A stretch of 64,000 nucleotides of DNA from Thuidium tamariscinum (taxonomy: Eukaryota; Streptophyta; Bryopsida; Hypnales; Thuidiaceae), in assembly GCA_947034885.2 (NCBI GenBank), contig OX344750.2:37992821-38056820 (forward strand), given 5' to 3'. Shown here one piece after another: positions 12,377 to 25,259 of the stretch. Position 1 is the stretch's first letter. Every line of letters starts with the position of its first letter. The notes under the pieces are model-generated. The model had not been told where the DNA came from and ran no database searches. It worked only from the letters and a program-made list of their open reading frames with translations. Position numbers and translations under genes: made by a program.

Positions 12377-15300
12377 TCACCCCATCCGCTCGAGCACCTC
12401 CATGGCTTTGTCAACCTCACCATTTGCTTCGTACATGTTGATTAATGTTGTGTAGATCACACTGTCCGGTTTGCATCCAGCCACTTCCATTCTCTCAATG
12501 TAATCGACCGCCCGTTGACACTCTCCACAGGTCCAGCACGCCCAGAAAATTGCAGTAAAAGCATATTTGTCAGGCTTAACTCCATAAAGCGGTTCCATAG
12601 TTTCGAAAAAGAGTAATACTTTCTCTAATTCTCTCCCTTTGGCATAAGCACGAAGAAGTGCACAGCAAGCCTGGGCGTTTGGCCTGATACACAGAGATAC
12701 AGTTTAGAGGAAATTGAACAGCTATTTGCATTCAATTATCAACATTGTCCCGACGGTCAACTAGTTCCTAAGCCATAGCAATTTTCCCGTACTTACTATG
12801 GATAGTTAAATGCGTGATCTCCAGAGCAATTTTGAAAGTATCTAAAAACGATGTCAAATTTGAGATAGACGTACAGCTAATTTTAAAAAATGTCGCACCT
12901 TGTTTAGAAGATCGATCATATTTTAAACTGTCTACTCATCTTTGAACTGTCGTTTCCTGAAAGTATCTAAATATATTGTAATTTTCATAATAGCGGATGG
13001 GGTGATCAATGAGTGGATTAACTTCTTTTCAACATATTTAGATACTTTCAAAAATTGAAAAGGCTGTACGTTACACAGAACACCCCCAATGATTGGATCT
13101 CGTTCAATCATGCTGTCTAAAAAGGTCACCATAATGCTAAAGAAGGATAAAATTATGAGATATAATCACGCTCTCCATATCTAATGTTGGGTTGCCACTT
13201 CAAAAATATTGGCTACACTGAGGTGATGAATATTACATATTCCCGAGATTGTGAGTTGACTTTTCCTGCATCCGAATTCCAGAAAACGAAACAAAAGACG
13301 AAGAATCAAGGGGTGGTGAAGAAGGGCACCTAATGCCTCTTTGACACATCGATTTGAATACAGATTCTGCTTTCTCCCATAATGAAACATCCCCGTAAGC
13401 CTTGATGAGTGAGGAGTACGTGACAATGTTCGGTTGGCACCCACTCTGCTGCATCTGCCGAAATTTTTTCTCCGCAAGCTCCCACTGCCCGGCTTTTGCT
13501 AAAGCACTTATGGTCGTGCTCCATGCCACTACATCAAGCTGCATGCCTAGCTCTTCCAGTTTTTCAACTGTGTAGACGACCTTCCTCCACTGCCGACCCT
13601 TCTCGTAAGCACTAAGCAGAGAGCACCAAGCGACCTGCTTAACACAAGAACCACCTATTACAAACCGTGCGAAACAACAACATTTCCTGCTCTCCCACTT
13701 CGTTATCACTATCCTCACCATGTATCAAAGAAGTTGATGACTTATGAAGAGGACAGGACAAATAAGTCTGATAAAATTCGCTAAAATTGCAAGCGACTTT
13801 TTAAAATGTGCGCAGAACCGTAAATTCTTATCAAGCGGTTTTGCCACATAAGTGACCACGAAGACACTAGGAAAGGGTGGGTTAGACAGCTATCTACCCT
13901 GAGTCGCTTTGGTGACCATGTTGGAAGTACAATGGACGTAATACTGAAGGATGTATGGCTGGAATGGTATAATGAAGCATTCATACGCGCACATGGCTTT
14001 GTGGACTTCCCATAAATTTGGTTGAAGTCTATGAATAAAGAAAGTAACCGCTCACCTCTAAATACATATGAAAAAGGAAAATACAGAACAGGTGGCACAT
14101 TGAAGAAAATAAAAGCAGCAGTTGCCGAAGTAGTGCTACATAGCGAAAAAGAATATGAGAGGGCCCCAAGATAGACCTTATTTGGCGGGCACCCTGAATC
14201 CAGCATTGCATGGAACATCGCTTCCGCCTTCTCCCAATCGCCTCTCTTCTGATAAGCTTTCAGAATCCCACACCAGGACACGACATTGGGGGAACAATTA
14301 CTGGCCCTCATCTTCTCGAAAACTTCCAAAGCTATTTCAGCTTGTCCAGCATTGGCACACGCACTGATCAGACTACTCCACGACATAACATCAGGAGTGA
14401 GGCCCTTATCTTGGATCCAGACAAATGTCCTCAAGGCATTCTCCCATTGAGCTGTTTTCTCATAAGCGCATAAAAGGGCATTATAGCTTTTCAGTCTGAG
14501 TTCACAGCCCTGTTCAAGCATCACTTGGAAAAGACCGTAGGCCTCTCGAGGCTTCCGTGCTCGTGCACATGCCCACTGCATTTCAATGTACTCATTTACT
14601 CCAATTGAGAACCCTCTGGCCTGCGCACATCTAATTTTCCTGAGTACACGGTAATAGATGACTCGCTTCAACGAACAAGAGCTTCCACATTCAACGTGCA
14701 GAATGTGGCATCATAAATCACTTAGAAAGCCAGAACAAGACTTACTTGCATCTTATCAATAAATTCTTGAGCAACCTCCCATTGCCCTGCAGCAGTGGTT
14801 GCTGAAACTAAGGCAGTGAAGGTTATCCTATCAGGCGCTATGCTCAGTTTCTCCATCTCCTCGAAAAGCTTGACAGCAGTGTCGGCTGCGGCACACTGAA
14901 AAAAACTCTTATTCTGAGTTGTGATTGACACACATGAATTTATCCCCAAGCTGGTCCTTTAGGGGTTCTTTATAGAGCACCGTGGTACATCTGATATCAT
15001 CCTAGCGTCCACTCCATGTGCAAGGTCAGTACCTTCGACAAAAATCTCCACACTGAAGCAGTCCAAATACATTGCGGGAAAGCTGGGCTACTCCAATTTA
15101 GAAATTCACAGACCACTGATTACTCTCCTTGTCAAATGCAACCATTTACAATGGCGTTTGCATTAAAATCAAGTTCATACCCTGCCACATACGACCAGAA
15201 TTGCATTGAAGGTAAAAATAGGTCGCTCAATCCCTTTCTTTTCCATCCACCGGAACAGCTTTAAAGCTTGTGCCAATTCACGGCCACATCTGCATATGTA

Positions 15301-16267
15301 GAGAGAGTACGAAGGTCCGTTAGTCAAGGTCGCCTGCTCAGTCAGTCAGTCAAGACTTGACCCTAAAGAACCAAGAATTCATGATTTAGAAAAGCCTAAA
15401 TCGTTGCATCATGTTATGAAAAATGTAATCAAGATGGAGCCAAATTTTACATCACCAGAACCAGTAAAGAATATCGCATGTGTTGGTCGGAAGATCAGTA
15501 AAATTGGACAACAGAAACTCTCCATTTGACCTACTCAAAACTGTTAGAAAACCATGAAGCTCAACTTGATCCTCTCGGGGCTAATCACACTCTTCCGCGT
15601 ACCATAAAACCCTAAACCCTAAACTATTAAAAAAAAGAGCAATTCAGCATGAATCCCACCCTAGGGCTGCAATGAGGGATGTGCAGACATGCGCATTCGG
15701 CTCCACTCCCACACTTCGAAACGCGCGAAAGACCTTTGTGGCCGCATGCCAATTCTGCATATGCCCCAGCTGCCAAACCACCATGTTCATCGACCGCACC
15801 TCCACTCGCAACCCCGTCTCATAAACAACTCTCATGACCTCCACATCGGATACCAAATTCTCCGACGACACGCGAAGCGCCACGGTCTTCGCCAGGTTAT
15901 GCAAAATGTCATTCGGCGCTTCCTTCCTTGGACTTCTCACATAGCCACTGTACTGCGCCCTCCGTACGACTTGTCGCAACTCCTCTTCACCGTCAATCGC
16001 ATTCTCTTGCACGAAACTCTCGGCTAATCTCTGCACAGCTTGAGCCACTCCTAACCTTTTGAATTTGGGATTCACCCTAACACGGACCCTAATTTCACGA
16101 TTTTGCAAGAAATTGGGGATGGTTATTCCAACTGCATTACGCAGAAGACGTGATGAAGAAAGATTGAATTGAAATGCGGAGGTTGTGCTGAATGCACAAC
16201 CAGTGCATGGCCCCGCAAGGCAAAGTCCGTTCATCTCCATCGCCGGCAACGCATTATTAGTGCGCAA
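12377..16267 (-). CDS. P-class pentatricopeptide repeat protein, six exons, 640 aa
   Basis: Exons on the minus strand are 16267-15660, 15289-15181, 14895-14746, 14620-14177, 13634-13330 and 12683-12377. Phases agree and all introns are GT-AG. Joined, they give 640 codons plus stop. About 150 N-terminal residues, rich in Ser, Arg and Asn, look like an organelle-targeting and linker region. Residues about 157-640 form some 14 consecutive 35-residue P-type repeats, without PLS spacing or a C-terminal E, DYW or SMR domain. Trp-containing helices (QW, LW, DW) recur. P-class PPR proteins bind organelle RNA sequence-specifically, acting in stability, splicing or translation. Residue pairs such as N/D and S/N fit the PPR code. 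The target RNA and closest ortholog cannot be named. A second in-frame Met lies at residue 10. Five introns are unusual for this class. Confidence 0.9.
12958..13050. repeat. Foldback holding an inverted copy of the PPR gene's 3' end
   Basis: Arms TGAAAGTATCTAAATATATTG (12958-12978) and its complement (13030-13050, one mismatch) lie in PPR intron 5. Within the loop, 12992-13021 is a perfect 30-bp inverted duplicate of 12361-12390, which includes the gene's stop codon. Weaker similarity extends about 10 bp further. It resembles a small Pack-type capture, or a local inverted duplication. Confidence 0.75.
14950..14968. mobile_element. Orphan TTAA-element terminus
   Basis: The string CTGGTCCTTTAGGGGTT matches the right terminus of family A. 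It lies in PPR intron 2, with no matching left end nearby. It may be a remnant or a chance match. Confidence 0.3.
15607..15625. promoter_or_regulatory. Telomere-like CCCTAAA repeats in PPR intron 1
   Basis: Two and a half CCCTAAA units lie just inside the first intron. Telo-boxes (AAACCCTAA) occur in promoters and first introns of many plant genes for the translation and organelle machinery. A regulatory role here is inference only. Confidence 0.35.
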
Positions 16268-16544
16268 TTCTCAACCCCAAAGAGCTGCAGAAAAACTGTT
16301 TGCATTGTAATCTATTCGATGCGGTACCCTCGGAGTTTTGCAACTTGTGCGCAATGGAAACAGTAATGCGGAATGTGCAGAAGGAGAAGAAGCAATTCGC
16401 AACAAGGTCTTCGTCTGCCCACGAATCTGAAAACGCTATCCTCGCAAGTGGATAGAAGTTTGAAAGCCTACAATCGTCCGGACAAGCAATTCCTACCAAA
16501 ACCAATTGACAGGTTTGGGACCCGCAGAGGTTCCAGTGACCGGT

Positions 16545-16581
16545 CAAAAGTTCATCCAAAAGTTCATCTAAAAGTTCATCC
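16545..16581. repeat. Three tandem 12-bp units upstream of the PPR gene
   Basis: AAAAGTTCATCC/T is repeated three times, about 280 bp upstream of the PPR start codon. On the minus strand it reads as a short Asp-Glu-Leu-Leu repeat, which I regard as coincidental. Confidence 0.7.
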
Positions 16582-16876
16582 AATTTTCATGCACCGCATT
16601 TCATCCCTGTACCCAATTTGCTATGAGTGAAATCAATTTATTCATTTTGACCATGCAAATCTAGGTGAGCACAAGATTTCATATATTTTTTAACTGAATT
16701 GGGAGTAATATTTGGTGCTTTGATGGAATCGGAAATGAATTACTGAGTTTTCTAGTGTTGGAATTGCCTTCACCTAGTTTCATGATGCTTTTATTTCTAT
16801 GTGAAAAGCTTTGCCTTGTTAATGCTTTCGGTTTAACAACAAAGCAAAACTACTTCCATTAATTATTTTTTGTCTT

Positions 16877-17789
16877 TTAACCCCTAAAGGACCAAAATGC
16901 CTTTTTGGCAACATAGAGATTTTGTGACTAGAGATTTTTATGTTTTGAAACCAAATTTTAATAGAAAGTGTGGACAAGGAGTATCTTCAAAGTCGAACAG
17001 TTTCATGACTTTTGACTACATGGTTGAAATGATATGTTGTTTGTTTCTCAACTTGGGTAGTTTAGGCAAATCAGAAAAAATCATTTTTTTTGGAAATAAG
17101 AATTTGAAATTGGTTTTATAGATTTATATATCTATGGAAAGCTTTGAATCATTCCATTTGGATTAATGAGTCAAAAGTTATATAGAATTTTAGTTTCCGG
17201 ATAGTTATGGATTCTCTACTCTAAAAAAAACTGTGAAGTCCTTTGTTTTATTCAATTTTCAATATTTTTGAAAAAAAATTGAAAAATTGGATGTAGATTG
17301 TTTATTACAACATTTGAACCTTTGGGATTGGCATTTTTCAATTCAACAAATAAATTGTCAACATTTTAGTATTTTGAATCATATAATTCTCTACTTCTTT
17401 CTACTTATCATTTTTTTTGTACATGTTGTACAATTCCAAATGATTTGAAAATTTTCAAGCATGTAGCCAACTTGAATTGAAGAATGAATCTAAAGAATAA
17501 CAACCATTTTGAAAAAAAATTCATACAAATGTCGCCTTCTAAATTGCAATTGCCCGGATTTTTGCAGTGGTAAAAAAAGGACTTTTGCAACTTCAAACAC
17601 TAATATCTTGCAATCTACAAGGTGAAACCTTGTGAATTTTTTCTACATTTTCTTGAACTAGTGAACTAAAAGATTCTATAGTTATATTATTTTCAAAATA
17701 TTCTTTTTGTAAAATTTGGTAGTTGTCCTAGAAATGACAGTTTGGGAGCAGTTTTGGTGAAAGCATAGTCAAAAACCTTTATGAGTTAA
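16877..17789. mobile_element. TTAA element, family C, copy 1
   Basis: It begins TTAACCCCTAAAGGACCA with a nearby TGCCTTTTTGGCA hairpin and ends AAAACCTTTATGAGTTAA. TTAA lies at 16877-16880 and 17786-17789. The length is 913 bp and it is non-coding. It matches 22258-23180 closely, and 38128-39078 and 57808-58905 in reverse orientation. Confidence 0.8.
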
Positions 17790-18094
17790 GTAAGGTTTGA
17801 CCAATGTTTTTTTAGATTGTCTATCAATTTGTTGGCTTTTTTGTATAGGTAGAAACATGGTGGGACAATACCAAAGAGGTGAGAATCTATTAGATAGATC
17901 AATACTTCATTCAAAAAGAACCCATTGGATTTGACTTATTTAAAGTACACAAAAAATCTGCCCTAAGTGATAAAAGATCAAGGCTTTAATTTGTTAGTTC
18001 TTGCAATAGGATTTTTACCTTTTGAATTAAAAAAAATTGCAAAAAGCTAGAAAACATTTTAGAGCCTTAATGTTGTTACCATTTTGATTGAACT

Positions 18095-18726
18095 TTAATC
18101 CCTAAATGCCCCCAAGGCACCAAAATCTAGTGTTTGCAAAACTTTGAAAATCTAACTGACTTGTTGTTTGTAGTAGTTCATATTTTTTTTAAACTTCTTT
18201 TTTGAAGTCTCGTTTAAGCAATAAAACCTTATCTTAAAACGATTGATTATTTTTTTTCTAATCAAGATTTTGTACAAGGGTATCCATTGCAATCTTGACT
18301 TTCCATAGTATTGAGGGCTCTTGAAAATAAGCCTCAAATACACTAGATCTTAGAGAAAAAATCACATTAGAAATTCAATCTTGTAAAAAACTTGTAGAGT
18401 AGATTTTGAAAAGCCGTGAGTTGATTGGGATTATCCATACTAGGCCCTTAACCTCATATTGTTTTTAGTGACCAACTTATTAGATTTGACATGTAAAAAA
18501 TTTCTTTTGTAATTTTAACACCCTTAAAATTGAATATTATAATCTTTAAATCCATAGGTCATATTGTTGTATTTTATTTTCCTATATGATCTCTAACATG
18601 TCTAGTTTAAATGTGTATGGTTGCAATTCAAATTTTTTTGATAAACTTATCAAAATATTGTCTTTCTGTTCAATTCAGAACAAATTCCTAAAAGCATAAT
18701 AAAGGCCTTGGACATTTAGGGATTAA
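18095..18726. mobile_element. TTAA element, family B, uninterrupted copy
   Basis: TTAA (18095-18098) is followed by TCCCTAAATGCCCC, and the right end is GACATTTAGGGATTAA (to 18726). It aligns throughout with the split copy at 3306-4827 and shows the empty site where family A inserted there (TTCAA here, TTTAA there). It is 632 bp and non-coding. Confidence 0.8.
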
Positions 18727-19144
18727 TATTGCAATGGCTTGAGAAGAGTGAAATGACAATTATAGATGTTGCTTTAATTGCTTTTGCAATTACTATATTG
18801 ACCAATGGCCAAGGTCACTAAATGATATTTCTAAATACATATACTAAAATCTTTGAGAAGTCATATTTCATATTTTTTATACTAAAAATAATAATCTTGT
18901 AAAATATCTCTATTTTTCAATTTCTCAAGGCTACCAACTTCTATTTGATCATTGGTTGTAATAAACTGAATGTCTTTAAGAAAAAATTCATATGGTTGAA
19001 TTTTAGATTACTACCATATAACAGTAAAAATTAGCCTATCTAGTGTAATTAATTGTAGAAAATAATAATGGTTGGATTTATAGATCATATTCCCTTTAAT
19101 TGTCCTGCTAGAAATCTCACCCGAAATCTTATCTTGAAGGATTA

Positions 19145-19655
19145 ACCCTATTTTTAATCACAGTGTCAACAATATATGCATTCAAGAATGAGTAACTCAT
19201 CCCTTCAAACTATCCAAAGTCCCCAACTTAGATGCTGTTGTTTAGGAGCTCAAAATCCATGTGAAAAGTATTATATTTGAGTTTAATTTGTGAATGTTTC
19301 TAGCTTTGTTGTATAAGATGATTTAAAAGATGGTAGAAACAATGGGATTCCAAAAATATTTCTCCAATCTAAATATCTACAATAAGGAACCTAGCCCATT
19401 TTATGAACAAATTTTTATAGCAATGAAATGGTCACTAAATGCATTGCCAAAACTACCCTTTGAGGAAGCAATTAGTACAAATTGCCTTGTGTAGGCAAGG
19501 CAAAGCTTGCTAGGGCAAAGGAATGCTCCAAAATTGTTTCACTTGTCTTTGCAAGGTCATTCAACTTCAGTTAGTATACACTCATTCAACAATCAAAATC
19601 AAAAACAAAAATTCTCTTTGATTTGGAGTTTTTTAGTGGGATAAAGGGAGTAATC
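19145..19655. repeat. Dispersed repeat family O, copy 2
   Basis: This is the counterpart of 10610-11435, colinear with it and missing some internal blocks. It is non-coding and of unknown class. Confidence 0.5.
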
Positions 19656-19742
19656 ACTTTGCAAAAATGTCTCTTTGTATTTCCTATTTAAAAGACAAAC
19701 ATTCAAATTGCAAACAATGGATGAATACAAAATACATGTTAC

Positions 19743-20030
19743 AGGATGATTACAAGAAACATTTGTCCTATTTTTTGTCCTTTTGACCTCAGATACATGT
19801 TTTTTTATTCATAACTTTTGCATTTTTGGTGTCCTAATTTTTGAGTGTACTTAACTTTTAGAGAATTTTTTTTAGACTTGAATTTTTATACATATATTTT
19901 TTTGAGTGATTTATAATATATCCATAATTTGAATTCATTTTTTTAAAATTATTCTAAAAGCCACAATACTCAAGCACTAAGACCACTTTGAGCCAAACCT
20001 AGTAAATGTTTCTTGCAATGATCCTATGAG
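19743..20030. mobile_element. Foldback/MITE family P, short copy
   Basis: The ends are inverted: GATTACAAGAAACATTTGTCC near 19746 and the complement of AAATGTTTCTTGCAATGATCC at 20010-20030. It is 288 bp and non-coding. It is related to 5392-6127. Confidence 0.6.
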
Positions 20031-22257
20031 CACACAAAATCTTCATTTTTTCATCCATCCAAATAATTAAAAAAATTGTGTTCATTCTCTTATATTTGAA
20101 TGCTATATATTTTTACTTCTTTTTGCTAATTTTCCCTTAATTCAAAGGGTTTCAATAAGTATGACTTCAAATTAAAACTATCTTTTTCAATTCAAAAAAT
20201 GAACCTTTAGTAAAATGACTTTAGTAAATAAATATAAAAAAATGCCTCTTTAATTACTACAACTAGAACTTCACACATTTGAACTCAAAAAGAAAAAATC
20301 TTGTAAAAATAATTTTCTATTTTCCATTTCAAATTTTATTTAAATATATTAGTTAGTATAGTACATGATCTAATTGTATAGGTATATTTTAGAGACTATA
20401 TTTTACAATTTTTGTTTGAAATAATTATTAAATAATTATTTTAAATTTCATTTTATGATACATCTCTACAATATTGAAAATTGTCATCAACTTGGTCATT
20501 GTACAAAGTCAAATTCATCGAATCGTCAAAAAAATTTGGCAATGAAATGGCTAATTGGAGAATATTCTAAAAATTGTCAACCTAATTGATAAAAAAAAGA
20601 TTTTTGGTATGTTAGAGATGGTCAAATGAAAAACATGTAGATATTCATTGTAGACAATATAAAGGTCCAACTATGCTTTTGGGTTCCAATCTAAAATGGC
20701 TCAACTGTATCACTAAAATGTTATCCAAAAGTTCCACTTTATGATGTAAAAAATGATTAACCCTAAGAGTTCCAACACTCATATTCTAAATGATGAGCAA
20801 AGTGTTCATGCCAAATTTTTCTTCTAATACTTTTCCATTCATCCACATAAATAGTTGAATCTTTATAAGAATATGTCTTTTATCACTAGTTTGATGAAAT
20901 TGAGATAAATAACATATTTGTACTTAAATATAAGCATAATGTGCAAAAAACTAAAAAGAATTCATGCATTAAAGAGATGAAATCTAAATTAGAGTCAAAA
21001 TCACCTACTTTCAATAAATCATTCTTGTCCCTTTTCACTCTCCCCTTTTCAAATAATTATATAATTTAGCTAGGATATAGTGTGGGACATAACTTCTTTT
21101 TCTATAAAGATAAATAATCTAGGCATTACTTGAAACAACTTACAAACTCTTTGTGTACTCCAAGGACATAGTGGCTGAAATTAAATCTCTTTTCTTCTTA
21201 AAACCTAATTCAAAGCATTGGCCAATGAATGTAAACTCTTTCTATCATCAATTACATGAAGATGCAAAAAATGTGGTATTAGTAAAATTAGTAGGTCTTA
21301 CAATTAGAAGGATAACTTCAATCATAGGTAATTCTACCTTATGTGGTTTAAAAGCACTAAATTAATTAACCCTTTAATCCCTCAAAGACTAAGAGGAGAC
21401 TATGTATTTTCTTCAAATTTTTTCAGTGTCAAATTCTTAGATTCTAGGGTGAAAGAAATCTAAATGTTTTGCAAAGTAGGTTCTTATAAAGTAACAAATT
21501 GACATATTTGTTGCATTTTTCAATGTGAGAAGTATTTAATAATTAATTTAGGAAATATAATTTTATTGAAAAAGGAGAAAATATTATTATTTTTCCAATG
21601 GAAGAAATAGTAGGGATGGAAAAAAAATTCTTGTGAAATGCTAGTCCTAACTTTGTATAAACAATTTGGATTTGGAGATTTTTTTTCCAAATTTATATTT
21701 TTATCAGTTTTAAAGATACAAGGTTCAAATTGGTGTGATACACACACAATAAAACTATAATGATTCCAAGTTTTTGGAAGATGTTCCAAATTTTATATTA
21801 AAAATATCAATTGTTAAATTTCTAGTTGGATTGATGCATAATTATATAGATTTCTTGTTTGGAAATGTGAACAAATTTGATTTTTTCTTAATTAAAAAAT
21901 ACATTTCCCTAAGATTCCAATATGATTTTTTTGGAGGGCATAAAAAATCATTATTCATATTCTCTTCTTCCCCAAAGCTACATTTTTTTTCCTGAAAAGT
22001 TAATTATCCAAAACTATTATTATCTAAAAATCCAACAACCAATATGATTTTAGACAATTAATTCCACATATACTAGAGAACATAGCCTTTAATTCTGTAT
22101 TGTTAAAATTAAAATTTTAAAATATATTCATGTGCAAAGAAATATCAAAATGGGACAATTCATTGAAAACCTCAATTCAATCCATTGTCAAAAATTTGTT
22201 AGCCTTAAAGGACTAAGGACAAGCAATTCATCATTTCAAAATACCTATTTTTATTGA
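20031..22257. other. AT-rich intergenic DNA
   Basis: No gene is recognised. A TTAACCC start occurs at 21366 (TTAACCCTTTAATCCCTC), but I find no matching right end, so a decayed TTAA element is possible. Confidence 0.4.
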
Positions 22258-23180
22258 TTATCCCCTAAAGGACCAAAGTGCTTTTTTTGGCAACATAAAA
22301 ATTTTAGGCAAGTATGTGTGACTAAAGATTTTCATATTTTGGGACCAAACTCTTAAAGAAGTTGTAGACAACGAATATCTTTAAAGCCCAACAATTTTTG
22401 TGACTTTTGACTACATGGTCAACTGAAAAGTTATCACATGATATGTTGTTTATTTTTCAACTCGAGCAATTCAAGTAGATAAAAAAAAATCACTTCTTTC
22501 AGAAGTAAAAATTTGGAATTGGTTTTATAAATTTTTACATATGTGGAAAGCTCTTAATCATTCCATTTGGATTAATGAGTCAAAAGTTATGAAGAATGTG
22601 GGTAGTTATGGATTTTCTATTCTAAAAAAACTTTGAAGTCCTTTATTTTACTCAATTTTCAATATTTTAAAAAAACAAAACACATTGGATGTAGATTGTT
22701 TATTACATTGAACCATTGGGATTGGCATTTTTTAATTCAATAAATAAATTATTAATAATTTAGTATTTTGATTTATTTTCTACATCTTACTACTTACTAT
22801 TTTTTTTGTACATGTTGTGAAATTCCAAATGATTTGAAAATTTTGAAGAATGTAGCCAACTTGAACTGAAGAATGAATCCAAAGAGTTACAACCATTTTG
22901 AACATTTTTTCTTACAAATGTGGCTTTCTGAAGTGCAGTTGCTTGGATTTTCACAATGGTAAAAAAAGGATTTTTGTAACTTCAAACACTTATACCTTGC
23001 AATCTATACGGCAAAAATTTCTGAAATTTTTTCTACATCTTTTCAAATTAGTGCACTAACAAATCCTACGGTTATATTATTCCAAAAATGTTTTTTTTTC
23101 TAAAATTTGGTAATTGTCCTAAAAATGATAGTTTTGAAGTAATTTTGGTGAAAGCATAGTCAAAAACCTTTAGGGGTTAC
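22258..23180. mobile_element. TTAA element, family C, copy 2
   Basis: It runs from TATCCCCTAAAGGACCAAAG to AAAAACCTTTAGGGGTTAC. The TTAA target sites have decayed to TTAT and TTAC. The body aligns with 16877-17789 over its whole length. Confidence 0.75.
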
Positions 23181-23880
23181 AACCATAACTAAAATGGAAA
23201 GGGTATTTATATCATTAGATTGAGTGAGGAACATTGCAAGAATCGGTTAAAAAAATTAATTATATGAATTGATAAGAATTTTCAAAACTCTTAAATTAAC
23301 AACATGAAACCAAAACATGGTCTCCACTGTCGTCCTAAACCCTAAATCAAAATTGAAGACACACTATGTCTCATGGATGACTTTCGTTATTGTTGTTGAA
23401 ACTCAAAGAATACACCTACTTGTTCAAAAATTGAATCATATTTGAGTGAGTGCCTAAGGTAAGAGGCTCATAAACCACTCATTATTGAATTAGTTATGAA
23501 TTTTCAAGCATAGTCTAGCATAGGGCCCTATTTGTGATCAATAGTCCTTGCAAACCCATACATGCATAGTTTGAAAAAGAAATTGACTTGGTTCAAAAAC
23601 TAGCAATGTAACATGTAAAAAGTAATAGAATTTGTTTCTAAATGTGTCCCTTTCAAAAACTGAAATGAATGCTTGAATAAATCATTATTTCAGATTTTTA
23701 AACACTTGAAAGAAGCTAGTTCAACAACCAATTCTTGAATATAATCAAAAGACACCTATCCACTTAGTTAAGAATAAATCCATTGGAACTCTGAAACCAT
23801 CCATTCAATTAGTAAAAAACAAATCTTAGCATGCTTCAATGTAATCCACAATTTCATTTCTCACAATCAACTATCCATTT
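23181..23880. other. Spacer, nothing recognised
   Basis: AT-rich sequence without an open frame or a repeat structure that I can support. Confidence 0.4.
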
Positions 23881-24540
23881 CAGAGCTTTCTAGTGGACAA
23901 GTGCAAAAGCCTGAGCGGCGACATCCTTCGAAAATTTTCTGGCAGGTGTTGCTTCTACTTGTCCCAACCACCAGATTTGTGATCACTAATCAACCACCAT
24001 TCGGCTCAGAGACTTGACTTTCTGATGCAGCCCCATGTCACAGGCAACCACTGTCAGGACACAAAATCTTACCTTCCCGCATCTGCGCAAGCAGGCAAGA
24101 AACTCGACCTCGGCCACCTGGATGCAACCATTCTTTGGTGGCCAAATAATATCCTTAGATTGAGACAGTTGTTTGGGTCTCGTTACCAGCTTCAAGGAGG
24201 AAAATGCACTAATTGTTTAGCCTGAAGTTAATGAAAACTTGTTGTAAATCTCTAGAATCTGTAGAGCAATGTAATAGGAACTAATATCACCAATTTGAAC
24301 AAAGTAATTAGGATTATCACCAGTTAAATCCATATATATCCTAGACATTAGACCTTCATGTACATTCATGTCACAATTTCTGGCGCTGGAATCGCGCCAT
24401 CTTATCGAAATTGTCGCCACTTAAAACGAAATAAATTGACGTTTTTCTAAGTGCGCAGCCTCCTCCTCTTCGCTCCAGAGTCGATGACCGGCATGCGGGA
24501 CACCAGACTCAACAGACTGCGTGGACTCTAGAGCCATTGC
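23880..24540 (-). other. Possible small gene on the minus strand, unrecognised
   Basis: The composition changes abruptly to gene-like. Minus-strand frames at 24420-24217 (67 aa) and 24195-23986 (69 aa) are open and have balanced codons, and a GTAAGA donor-like site lies inside the second. I recognise neither protein and cannot build a convincing joined model. The pyrimidine-rich DNA at 24450-24480 could be a 5' leader. It may equally be a decayed gene piece or the upstream region of the reductase gene. Confidence 0.25.
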
Positions 24541-24802
24541 ATTGCTGGACATACATCAGAGGAACTAGGATGGAGGTCAGTGACCTCGGACTCGATCAGG
24601 ATTTTCATAATTAGCAAAAAACACAAGCACGTCATGAACTGTTTGGGTTGCTGACAGTCTTATTACACAGATCCAAATTGGTAAATTAAAGTCGTAAACA
24701 CTACCCTCATGTGAGCTTACAAGTACTGTTGTGGACAAGCTTTCGAGATTTGCCACATGCATGTCACGGCATTAATATATGGTGGAATTATGGGTATTTG
24801 GT

Positions 24803-24999
24803 AATTTAAATAACAGATATTTCGTTAAAATGGCGATATTACTTCGCCATTTTTTCATTTGTTTTCTAGAACGGGTATAGATTTCAGCCTTCAAGGTCTT
24901 AAAATCTAGGAGCGGTATACATTTTAGATCGCACGGTCTAAACCTAAAAATGCCAAGTTTGTGGCATACCGCCATTTTAACCAAATATCCGTTAAATGC
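24803..24999. mobile_element. Foldback MITE upstream of the CCR-like gene
   Basis: The left arm (ATTTAAATAACAGATATTTC, then GTTAAAATGGCG) pairs with the right arm (CGCCATTTTAACCAAATATC, then CGTTAAAT) over about 30 bp with a few mismatches. The element ends about 260 bp before the start codon, so it may lie in the promoter. GTTAAA-TGGCGG-like strings recur in the gene's introns. Confidence 0.6.
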
Positions 25000-25259
25000 A
25001 TAAATTGGGTCTCCTTTCGGATCGAACTCACATATTGTCCCTTGGACATTTCCTCATGTTCCACAGTCTTTCTTTCTGATTTCAGAGCCATCTGTTTGAG
25101 TACGTTTCCTCATGCAGCCTTAGCTTCGATCGATCTTCTTCTGTGAATTTCTGCATCCTGCAGTCTGTCCGCGCGCCTCGTTCGCGCGCTGTCTGTTCAA
25201 TTTCGATCGTCTCTTCCATTTTGGGCCAGTCAGATAGTCCGTGACAGAGTCGATCGATC

